Shown in pieces: positions 18,734 through 25,546 of a stretch of 64,000 nt of DNA. How positions within the stretch are numbered: the first letter of the stretch is position 1; the number at the start of each line of letters is the position of its first letter. The translations under genes and the position numbers were made by a program. The notes beneath the pieces are model-generated. The model did no database searches. It saw only the letters and a list, made by a program, of their open reading frames with translations, and was not told the DNA's origin. Where the stretch lies: the NCBI GenBank assembly GCA_039984955.1, contig JBDWTN010000007.1, forward strand, positions 2,922,501 through 2,986,500. Reading direction: 5' to 3'. The DNA is from Marinobacter alexandrii. Its GTDB lineage: Bacteria > Bacteroidota > Bacteroidia > Cytophagales > Cyclobacteriaceae.

Positions 18734-19148
18734 ACTTAAATTGATCTTATTGGTAGACGACAATAAGGATGATAATTTTTTTCATAAAAAAGCGATAGAA
18801 AAAGCCGATGCAGCTGAAGAGGTTGCGGAGTGTGTCAATGGCTTGGATGCTTTGGATTTTTTATTAAATCGTGGGAACTATGAAGGTATCGGAAAGTCAT
18901 ACCCCAGACCCGATCTGATCTTTCTTGATATCAATATGCCGAAGATGAATGGGTGGGAATTTTTAGAAGAATATGAAAAACTCTCGGACGATACAAAAGG
19001 AGGACCTGTAGTAGTTATGTTAACTACATCGGTCAACCCCAGAGATAGAGAAAAGATGAAAAAATTCAGAATAACAAAAGATTTTTTATCGAAACCTCTA
19101 ACAGAAAGTGATGTGAGAAAAATAGTGGAAGAATATATAGTAAAATGA
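18723..19148 (+). CDS. Rcp-type single-domain response regulator of the phytochrome
   Basis: 141 residues forming one receiver domain: DD at 12-13, phosphoacceptor D69 (LIFLDINMPKMNGW), T101-T102 and K124-P125. The insert NRGNYEGIGKSYPRPDL is typical of the Rcp1-like regulators paired with phytochromes. The frame is open from 18609, but that would bury 38 residues in the kinase gene; ATG 18723 (MKDKLKLILL) gives a normal receiver and an 11-base overlap. It has no output domain, so it probably acts through protein contacts or a relay. Confidence 0.88.
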   Translation: MKDKLKLILLVDDNKDDNFFHKKAIEKADAAEEVAECVNGLDALDFLLNRGNYEGIGKSYPRPDLIFLDINMPKMNGWEFLEEYEKLSDDTKGGPVVVMLTTSVNPRDREKMKKFRITKDFLSKPLTESDVRKIVEEYIVK

Positions 19149-19720
19149 GTGAGATTCCTCTGTACCTGACGAATTTACGTAACGCTACACGCAAGGCACA
19201 TGAGCGCTTAGAGCTTTTAACTGAAAGTGATCTTTTTTTTGAGCAACCCAGCAAAGCCTATTATTCCAAACTATTGCAAACCCACTATTATCACCATTTA
19301 ACCATTGCCAAACATACGACCGCAATTGCCAATGATGGTAATAAGATACTGGACTGGCCTGATTGTATTCGGTTGGACGCTCTAAGAAAAGATTTAAGCC
19401 AACTGGGAGTTGAAGTTTCTGATTCCATAGACATATCTACAACCAAACCAGCAGCTTACGTTGTTGGACTTTGTTATGTCTCTGAGGGATCATGTATGGG
19501 CAATCAGATGATGCTCCAAGCCTTAAAAAAACATGAGGAATTTAATTCATGGCAAGCGAGTTACTTTTTTGAATCGTGTAAAAAGGATTTCGGCATTCGA
19601 TGGAAATCATTTCTGGAGGCAATGCACCCTTACGGTGAGCATGACTATGATAAATTAGAATCTGGAAGTCTACATGGCTTTGAGTTATTCGAAAAAATAT
19701 GGTTGGATCAAAGCATTTAG
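19145..19720 (+). CDS. bphO: Biliverdin-producing heme oxygenase (BphO-like)
   Basis: 191 residues of the bacterial heme oxygenase fold. The proximal heme ligand is H19 in LRNATRKAHERLE. The distal helix with a glycine turn appears as YVVGLCYVSEGSCMGNQMM. It opens heme to biliverdin IX-alpha, the chromophore of the phytochrome encoded two genes upstream. Its ATG overlaps the response-regulator stop (ATGA), so translation is probably coupled and receptor, partner and chromophore enzyme are made together. It ends 20 bases before the convergent glycosylase gene. Confidence 0.88.
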   Translation: MSEIPLYLTNLRNATRKAHERLELLTESDLFFEQPSKAYYSKLLQTHYYHHLTIAKHTTAIANDGNKILDWPDCIRLDALRKDLSQLGVEVSDSIDISTTKPAAYVVGLCYVSEGSCMGNQMMLQALKKHEEFNSWQASYFFESCKKDFGIRWKSFLEAMHPYGEHDYDKLESGSLHGFELFEKIWLDQSI

Positions 19721-19740
19721 GCATTTTGGAAGGACACATT

Positions 19741-20325
19741 TCATAATCTACTTATGCTAAAAATATTATTTACCTGTTCTTTTAATACCGGAAGCAATTC
19801 CTCTTCAAACCATTCATTTTTTTTCATCCATATATTATTCCTTGGAGAAGGATGTGGCAAAACAAAATAGTCAGGTAAGTATTCGGAATAGTTTTTCACC
19901 GTATCTGTCAACGTCCTCTTCCTCGTTTCTTTTAGATAATAGGCCTGTGCATATGTTCCAATCAGAATAATCAACTTTGACTTATTCATCTGCTTAAAGA
20001 GGGAATCATGCCACTGAGGAGCGCATTCAGGTCTGGGTGGAAGATCTCCTGTTTTTCCTTTTCCAGGATAGCAAAACCCCATAGGAATTAGTGCTATTTC
20101 TTGAGGGTCATAGAATGTTGATTTATCAACATCTAACCACTGTCTTAGTCGTTCTCCACTCTTATCATCCCATGGAATACCTGTTTTATGCACAACAGCT
20201 CCTGGGGCTTGTCCAATAATCATGACTTTACTTTGAGGATGTGCTGAGAGAACTGGGTTTGCCCCCAGCTCCAGATAATCGGCACATATCGTGCACTTCC
20301 TTATTTCGCTTAAAAGCTCCTGCAT
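19741..20325 (-). CDS. Uracil-DNA glycosylase superfamily protein
   Basis: 194 residues from ATG 20325; a TTG three codons upstream is open but less likely. Superfamily motifs: VMIIGQAPGAVVHKTGIPWDDKSGERLRQWL (about 32-62) for the catalytic loop, LIILIGTYAQAYY in the core, and LPHPSPRNNIW near the C-terminus. This fits the COG1573-type family. Only two close cysteines (CTIC) are seen at the N-terminus, and the four-cysteine iron-sulfur ligand set of family 4 enzymes is not apparent, so the exact UDG family and the substrate are uncertain. Confidence 0.8.
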   Translation of the reverse strand: MQELLSEIRKCTICADYLELGANPVLSAHPQSKVMIIGQAPGAVVHKTGIPWDDKSGERLRQWLDVDKSTFYDPQEIALIPMGFCYPGKGKTGDLPPRPECAPQWHDSLFKQMNKSKLIILIGTYAQAYYLKETRKRTLTDTVKNYSEYLPDYFVLPHPSPRNNIWMKKNEWFEEELLPVLKEQVNNIFSISRL

Positions 20326-20633
20326 TTTTATCAAATAAAGAATTTCTTGAAAGATACTAGCTGGTTGCTAATGATCTGCTTGATTACTAAACTATCACAT
20401 TATTTCATGTGTATAGCTCTACAAATTACGATAATGTTTTCTCAGATAATGTTCAAAAAAATTCATAAATAACGAATCAATATTCATTCAAATACTTTCA
20501 TATTGCTTAAGTAATTCATATGCTTTTATCCGTTATTTGCCTTCAGAAAAACTGAGTGAATTCACTTTTAAAGAAGATGTCCGTTTTTTTGATTTAACTA
20601 GCTTATCGATCCTACTATTAAAGCAATAACCTC
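20326..20633. other. Intergenic region without recognised genes
   Basis: A/T-rich stretch between divergently transcribed genes. No open frame of note, tRNA, strong hairpin or clear TAnnTTTG promoter was found. It presumably carries the start regions of both flanking genes. Confidence 0.5.
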
Positions 20634-20996
20634 ATGCAAAACGATCCGGAATTAGACCCAAAACAATTGGGGCGCGTCTCTGCAGATTTCGTTAAGGTAT
20701 CAGAACCTTTAAAAGAAGCATCATATGCGATCAGAAAGCAAGGTTTTTCTGAGTACCCAATATTTCCTATGTGTCAGATCAATCAACCTATTGGGCAGGT
20801 CTTAGTGGAGGCATTCCAAGCGGAAAACGATTGGCATTATTATGCTTCTTTTATGGAAGAGTTTGCGCAGAGAGGTTTGATAGCAGATGAAAAGATATTT
20901 AAAGAGAATTTTAAAGATCCAGATGAGTTTTGTTGCTTATTCGTAATCGATCAGGAGTTTACCAACTTTGTATTTGTGCCATTTCCTATAGATTAA
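20634..20996 (+). CDS. Conserved hypothetical protein, 120 residues
   Basis: Not assigned to a named family. It is a soluble acidic protein with no signal or membrane segment. Visible features are an N-terminal LDPKQLGRVSADFVKVSEPLKEASYAIRKQGFSEYPIFPMC block, a FQAENDWHYYASFMEEFAQRGLI helix, and a CCLFVID...FVFVPFP strand pair near the end. It is complete, has ordinary codon use, and ends at the terminator shared with the convergent his operon. It could bind or regulate something small, but no function can be given. Confidence 0.7.
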   Translation: MQNDPELDPKQLGRVSADFVKVSEPLKEASYAIRKQGFSEYPIFPMCQINQPIGQVLVEAFQAENDWHYYASFMEEFAQRGLIADEKIFKENFKDPDEFCCLFVIDQEFTNFVFVPFPID

Positions 20997-21019
20997 AAAA
21001 GGCCAGCATTTGCTGACCT
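20995..21019 (-). terminator. Terminator at the end of the his operon
   Basis: Hairpin AGGTCAGCA / TGCTGGCCT with one mismatch. On the minus strand it is followed by six T residues. It lies about 140 bases after the hisIE stop and directly after the convergent gene at 20634. Confidence 0.6.
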
Positions 21020-21160
21020 CTTAAATAGCTGTTTGACAAGCTATGATGCTTTTTATAACATAATTGTTAACACAATTAATAATGCAATTCTATATTAGAA
21101 TAATTAAATAATCGTATTTAATCGATCAATCAAAAATAGTCATCGAGGAAAGTGGCTAAA

Positions 21161-21757
21161 CTATCGTTGATGCCTTTCCATTAGTTTAGCTTCCACATCT
21201 TCTAGCTTCAATCCCTGATCTGCGAGTAATACTAGAAAATGATAGAATAGATCAGACGATTCTTCAATCAATAGGCCCTTTTTTCCATCCATAGCTTCCA
21301 AAATCACTTCAGTTGCTTCTTCACCTACTTTCTGAGCGATCTTCTTTGTGCCTTTTTTAAAGAGTTCTGTAGTGTAAGACTTTTCAGAAAGATTTTCTTT
21401 TCTAGAATTAATGACTCCCTGCAGTTCATGTAGAAATCCAGCGGGTTCTTTGTCCCCAAAACAGGTATAAGTTCCTTTATGACACGTCCCGCCTTCGGGC
21501 ATTACTTTAATGAGATAAGTGTCATTGTCACAGTCTTCTGCTATGCTTACTACATTCAGAAAATTACCGGAGGTTTCTCCTTTGGTCCACAACCTTTGCT
21601 TAGACCGACTAAAGAATGTCACTTTTCCTTCCTTATTGGTTTTTTCTAATGATTCTTCATTCATGTAGCCAAGCATCAACACCTGATTGGTTTGTGCATG
21701 CTGGATGATTGCGGGAATTAATTGAGAGTTGTTAGTCTCGAGTTTTGAGTTAGTCAT
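21161..21757 (-). CDS. hisIE: Bifunctional phosphoribosyl-AMP cyclohydrolase / phosphoribosyl-ATP pyrophosphatase HisIE
   Basis: 198 residues. The HisI half (about 10-110) has VLMLGYMNEESLEKT, FFSRSKQRLWTKGETSGN and the metal-binding CDNDT...GGTCHKGTYTCF. The HisE half (about 110-198) has KKIAQKVGEEATEVILEA and ESSDLFYHFLVLL. It catalyses steps 2 and 3 of histidine synthesis. It is the last gene of the operon, starting 3 bases after the hisF stop. Confidence 0.95.
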   Translation of the reverse strand: MTNSKLETNNSQLIPAIIQHAQTNQVLMLGYMNEESLEKTNKEGKVTFFSRSKQRLWTKGETSGNFLNVVSIAEDCDNDTYLIKVMPEGGTCHKGTYTCFGDKEPAGFLHELQGVINSRKENLSEKSYTTELFKKGTKKIAQKVGEEATEVILEAMDGKKGLLIEESSDLFYHFLVLLADQGLKLEDVEAKLMERHQR

Positions 21758-21760
21758 ATG

Positions 21761-22516
21761 CTATATTCTGATTTCTATATTCTGATTTCTAAGAAACTCT
21801 TTGAGTTTAGGAATAGGAATTTCTCCGAAGTGAAAGACACTAGCAGCAAGTGCTCCTGTCGCTTTGGTTTGTTCAAATACGTCTGCAAAATGTTCACTTG
21901 AGCCTGCTCCCCCAGAGGCAATGACAGGGATGTTTAAATCCTTTGACAGCTTATCGGTTAGCTCTAAAGCAAAGCCTTTCTTTGTGCCATCATTTTGCAT
22001 GGAAGTAAGCAGTATCTCACCAGCACCTAAAGATTCAACTTTTTTTGCCCACTCATATACATCTAAGTCTGTAGCCTCTCTTCCTCCTTTGACAAACACT
22101 TTCCACTCGCCATTTACAAGCCCGGCATCAATGGCTACCACGATAAATTGACTGCCGAATTCATGAGCAATCTCTTGTACTAATTCTGGTCGTCTAACCG
22201 CAGCGGAATTAACACTTATTTTATCTGCTCCTGCTTTTACTAAAACTGCAGCATCTTCTACCGAAGATATACCACCACCCACTGTGAAAGGGATATTGAT
22301 TTCATGGGCAATTTGCTCTACTAATTTCACAAATGTTTTTCGTCTATCCACGGTAGCTGTGATGTCTAAGAATACCAGCTCATCAGCTCCTTCTTTTACG
22401 TAGCGCTTGGCTAGTTCTATTGGATCACCGGCGTTCCTTATGTCCACAAAATTGACACCCTTGACGGTTTGCCCATCTTTGATATCAAGGCATGGTATGA
22501 TTCTTTTCTTAAGCAT
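21761..22516 (-). CDS. hisF: Imidazole glycerol phosphate synthase subunit HisF
   Basis: 251 residues of the (beta/alpha)8 cyclase subunit. It begins [23 protein letters not shown] with the catalytic Asp of CLDIKDG, and has [29 protein letters not shown] and [10 protein letters not shown]. With HisH it converts PRFAR to IGP and AICAR. It overlaps hisA by 8 bases. The last codons contain a 14-bp tandem repeat (AGAAATCAGAATAT twice), but the resulting IEIRI end matches the normal family C-terminus. Confidence 0.95.
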   Translation of the reverse strand: MLKKRIIPCLDIKDGQTVKGVNFVDIRNAGDPIELAKRYVKEGADELVFLDITATVDRRKTFVKLVEQIAHEINIPFTVGGGISSVEDAAVLVKAGADKISVNSAAVRRPELVQEIAHEFGSQFIVVAIDAGLVNGEWKVFVKGGREATDLDVYEWAKKVESLGAGEILLTSMQNDGTKKGFALELTDKLSKDLNIPVIASGGAGSSEHFADVFEQTKATGALAASVFHFGEIPIPKLKEFLRNQNIEIRI

Positions 22517-23228
22517 TGATTTCTGATAGTTCTTTTAAAGTCACTCTATTCTCATAAATAGCCTTACCCACAATAGTGCCTTCTAATCCATTCTCTTTTA
22601 GTTTAACTAAATCATCTATAGAACTCACACCACCGCTGGCAATCAACTTCAGATCGGGAAGTTTCTGAAGAATGGAATCATAGAGCTCAAAGGAAGGACC
22701 TTCTAGCATCCCATCTTTTGAAATATCCGTAGAGATTACATATTCGATACCTTTCTCGACATAACCTTCGATAAATTCTTCAATTTGCTGGTCAGTCCCT
22801 TCTTGCCATCCTGAAATCGAAATCTTTCCATCTAAGGCATCCGCCCCTAGAATGATTTTGTCTGCACCATAGGCAGTAATCCAGCTACTAAAAAGTACAG
22901 GTTCTTTTACAGCAATACTTCCGCCAGTAATCTGTTGAGCACCACTTTCGAAAGCGATTTTTAAATCTTGATCCGATTTGATACCACCGCCAAAATCAAT
23001 CTGTAAATTGGTTTTCGTAGCAAGCTTTTCAAGCACTTTCCAATTGACAATATGTTTCTCCTTAGCACCATCCAGATCTACAAGGTGTAAATACTGAAGG
23101 CCAGCGTCTTCAAATGACTTTGCTACCTCTAAAGGATCTTCGTTGTAAATTTTCTTCGTGTCGTAATCCCCTTTTGAAAGACGTACACACTTTCCTTCAA
23201 TGATGTCTATGGCTGGTATTATTCGCAT
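22509..23228 (-). CDS. hisA: Phosphoribosylformimino-5-aminoimidazole carboxamide ribotide isomerase HisA
   Basis: 239 residues from ATG 23228 ([17 protein letters not shown]), the normal HisA start with the catalytic Asp in AIDII. Other motifs are [37 protein letters not shown] and [13 protein letters not shown]. The frame stays open to 23303, but that extra part translates the REP-like palindrome at 23243-23316 and is not family sequence. It overlaps hisF by 8 bases. Confidence 0.95.
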   Translation of the reverse strand: MRIIPAIDIIEGKCVRLSKGDYDTKKIYNEDPLEVAKSFEDAGLQYLHLVDLDGAKEKHIVNWKVLEKLATKTNLQIDFGGGIKSDQDLKIAFESGAQQITGGSIAVKEPVLFSSWITAYGADKIILGADALDGKISISGWQEGTDQQIEEFIEGYVEKGIEYVISTDISKDGMLEGPSFELYDSILQKLPDLKLIASGGVSSIDDLVKLKENGLEGTIVGKAIYENRVTLKELSEINA

Positions 23229-23242
23229 AATTCTAATATTAT

Positions 23243-23316
23243 CGTCATTGCGAATCCGCCGGTAGACGGATGAAGCAATCTTGAAATTGAGATCGCTTCG
23301 CATGCTCGCGATGACG
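23243..23316. repeat. REP-like palindromic element between hisH and hisA
   Basis: An imperfect 74-bp inverted repeat: CGTCATTGCGAA ... GAAGCAATCT on one arm and AGATCGCTTCG ... TCGCGATGACG on the other, with a short A/T centre. The CGTCATTGCGA ... GAAGCAATC core is a widely dispersed bacterial repeat type. It lies in the only sizeable spacer (97 bp) within this half of the operon. Confidence 0.7.
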
Positions 23317-23325
23317 TTTTACAAG

Positions 23326-23904
23326 TCATAATTTTAAAAAATTCTTAATCAACTTCGCTCCTACATCCGCAGACTTCTCCGGATGAAATTGGACACCATA
23401 AAAATTATCTTTTTGCAGAGCTGAAGTGAATGGAACGAGGTAATCTGTTGTGCCAACAGTATCTTCTCCAATCTCTGCATAATAGCTATGAACAAAGTAC
23501 ACATTGTCAGTTTTTTGTATCCCTTCGAATAGGGATCCTTTTGCCTCAGCAAAATCATTCCACCCCATATGAGGTACAATACCCATTGGAGGAAATTTCT
23601 TTACGTGTTCCTTGAAAATACCCAAGCATTCAGTGTCTTTTTCCTCAGAGTGGGTACACATCAATTGCATCCCTAGGCAAATACCCAGAAAAGGCTGCTT
23701 CAATGATTTGATCACTTCATCAAGACCTCTTTCCTTCAAGTAGCTCATTGCTGTGCCTGCCTCTCCAACACCAGGAAAAATCACCTTTTCTGCACTCCTT
23801 AAGCTATTAGGGTCATCGGTTATGACGGACTCTACACCGATACGATCAAGTACATTCTTCACGGAGCGGATGTTTCCAGCGTTGTATTTAACTATAGCGA
23901 CCAA
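23326..23904 (-). CDS. hisH: Imidazole glycerol phosphate synthase glutaminase subunit HisH
   Basis: 192 residues, class I glutamine amidotransferase. The nucleophile is in FLGICLGMQLM (Cys near residue 77), the catalytic His-x-Glu in GVQFHPEKS near the end, and GVGEAGTAM in the synthase-interaction region. No ATG exists at the family start, and TTG 23904 gives MVAIVKYNAGN, which lines up with the usual MIAIIDYG beginning. It supplies ammonia to HisF. Confidence 0.93.
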   Translation of the reverse strand: MVAIVKYNAGNIRSVKNVLDRIGVESVITDDPNSLRSAEKVIFPGVGEAGTAMSYLKERGLDEVIKSLKQPFLGICLGMQLMCTHSEEKDTECLGIFKEHVKKFPPMGIVPHMGWNDFAEAKGSLFEGIQKTDNVYFVHSYYAEIGEDTVGTTDYLVPFTSALQKDNFYGVQFHPEKSADVGAKLIKNFLKL

Positions 23905-23935
23905 TTGTCAATTATTAATTGTTACTTATCAATTT

Positions 23936-25543
23936 TTAGAGTACTCCTTTAGTAGAGGGCATAATTCCACTATCGTCTTTTCTTACCGCCATTTTGATAG
24001 CCCGAGCGAAAGCTTTAAAAATGGACTCAATTTTATGATGATCATTTTCTCCTTCTGCTTTAATATTCAAATTGCATCTAGCCGTATCAGAAAATGATTT
24101 AAAAAAATGAGATACCATTTCGGTGGGCATTTCTCCAACATGCGTCGCTTTAAAGTCAGCATCCCACTCCAACCATGGACGACCTCCAAAATCAATAGCG
24201 ACCTGCGATAAACAATCGTCCATTGGTAAGAGAAAACCATATCTCTCAATACCTTTTCGATCTTTTAATGCATCATTAAATGCAGAGCCTATTGCAAGGG
24301 CTGTGTCTTCTATGGTATGATGAGTGTCAATTTGAATATCACCTTCAACCTCTACATGCAAACCTATCGCTCCATGTCTAGCGATTTGATCTAGCATATG
24401 ATCAAAGAAGGCTACTCCTGTAGAAATGGAAGTTGTGCTAGGGTCATCGAGGTTTACCTCAATTTTGATCTTGGTTTCAGAAGTTGCTCTAACACATCTT
24501 CCTATTCTGCCTTTCTCCTCGTAGTGATCTTCTTTAAGCGCAGCAATCAGGCGTTGATTTTCTTCTGGGGTTCCAATTGTGATTCTAAGTGTATTTGATA
24601 CCTGACCTGAGCGATCTCTCACGACGATCCCTTTTGACATTAAATCAGTGTAGACTTTTTTGGGGTCATCAAATTCAACGAGGAGGAAATTGGCGTCTGA
24701 TGGATAAATTTTCTTAACTATTGGAATATCACTCAATGCTTTCTCCATTTTTCGACGCTCATCAATCAATATTTCGACCTGCTTTTTGATTAACTCAGGC
24801 CGGTTAAGCATATCAATGGCTTTTTGCTGAGTTAAGGAATTGACATTGTATGGAGGTTTGATTTTGTTGAGGACGTTAATCACTTCTTTAGACCCAATGC
24901 CAATCCCTAATCTAGCTCCAGCGAGTCCCAGAGCTTTTGAAAATGTCTGTAGAATAAAAAGATTCGGGGTATTGTCACTTATTAAACTATTACCTGCAAA
25001 GTCAATATATGCCTCATCAACAACCACTAACCCATTAAATGATTGTGTGATTTTTTTAATGGCAGACGTATCTATGCTGTTTCCAGTTGGGTTATTCGGA
25101 GAGCAAATGAAGATGATCTTTAGGTTGTCATCTCTTAGTTTGGGTTCTAGCCTTTCAAAATCAATTTGGAAATTTTCATTTAACGAATCTTTGACCACTT
25201 CCACATCATTGACAGCAGCAGCCACACTATACATGCTAAAAGTAGGTGGGAACATCACTATTTTATCCTCGCCCGGCACGCAAAATGCTCTAATAAGCAA
25301 ATCGATTAATTCATCACTACCATTACCGAAGATCAGGCGATCTGTTTCAACATTTCTGTATTGGCCGAAAGTTGATTTTAATTCCTTTAGTGAAGCATCA
25401 GGGTAACGATTAAGGCCAAATCCATATGGATTTTCATTGGCATCTAATGAGATTTCTGCAATTCCATCAAACTCATCACGAGCACTGGAGTAAGGCTTTA
25501 ACGCTTTTACATTTTGGCGCGTTATTTTATTTATATCAAACAT
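23936..25543 (-). CDS. hisCB: Fused histidinol-phosphate aminotransferase / imidazoleglycerol-phosphate dehydratase (HisC-HisB)
   Basis: 535 residues in one uninterrupted frame. Residues 1 to about 338 are His[33 protein letters not shown]-lysine K203 in [14 protein letters not shown], and [15 protein letters not shown]. Residues about 349-535 are the IGP dehydratase: [41 protein letters not shown] (H408, H409), [27 protein letters not shown] and PSTKGVL. The dehydratase resembles the type normally preceded by a phosphatase domain in bifunctional HisB, yet only about 10 linker residues separate it from HisC. Histidinol-phosphate phosphatase is therefore missing from this operon. It starts 3 bases after the extended hisD. 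Confidence 0.93.
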   Translation of the reverse strand: MFDINKITRQNVKALKPYSSARDEFDGIAEISLDANENPYGFGLNRYPDASLKELKSTFGQYRNVETDRLIFGNGSDELIDLLIRAFCVPGEDKIVMFPPTFSMYSVAAAVNDVEVVKDSLNENFQIDFERLEPKLRDDNLKIIFICSPNNPTGNSIDTSAIKKITQSFNGLVVVDEAYIDFAGNSLISDNTPNLFILQTFSKALGLAGARLGIGIGSKEVINVLNKIKPPYNVNSLTQQKAIDMLNRPELIKKQVEILIDERRKMEKALSDIPIVKKIYPSDANFLLVEFDDPKKVYTDLMSKGIVVRDRSGQVSNTLRITIGTPEENQRLIAALKEDHYEEKGRIGRCVRATSETKIKIEVNLDDPSTTSISTGVAFFDHMLDQIARHGAIGLHVEVEGDIQIDTHHTIEDTALAIGSAFNDALKDRKGIERYGFLLPMDDCLSQVAIDFGGRPWLEWDADFKATHVGEMPTEMVSHFFKSFSDTARCNLNIKAEGENDHHKIESIFKAFARAIKMAVRKDDSGIMPSTKGVL

Positions 25544-25546
25544 GAT

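Noticed and set aside
21762-21790. 14-bp tandem duplication at the hisF 3' end as a recent frame-extending mutation
   Set aside because: The repeated codons give the normal family C-terminus (IEIRI), so the repetition is likely chance codon use.
23229-23303. N-terminal extension of HisA by 25 residues
   Set aside because: It is the translation of the REP-like palindrome; HisA proteins begin at MRIIPAID.
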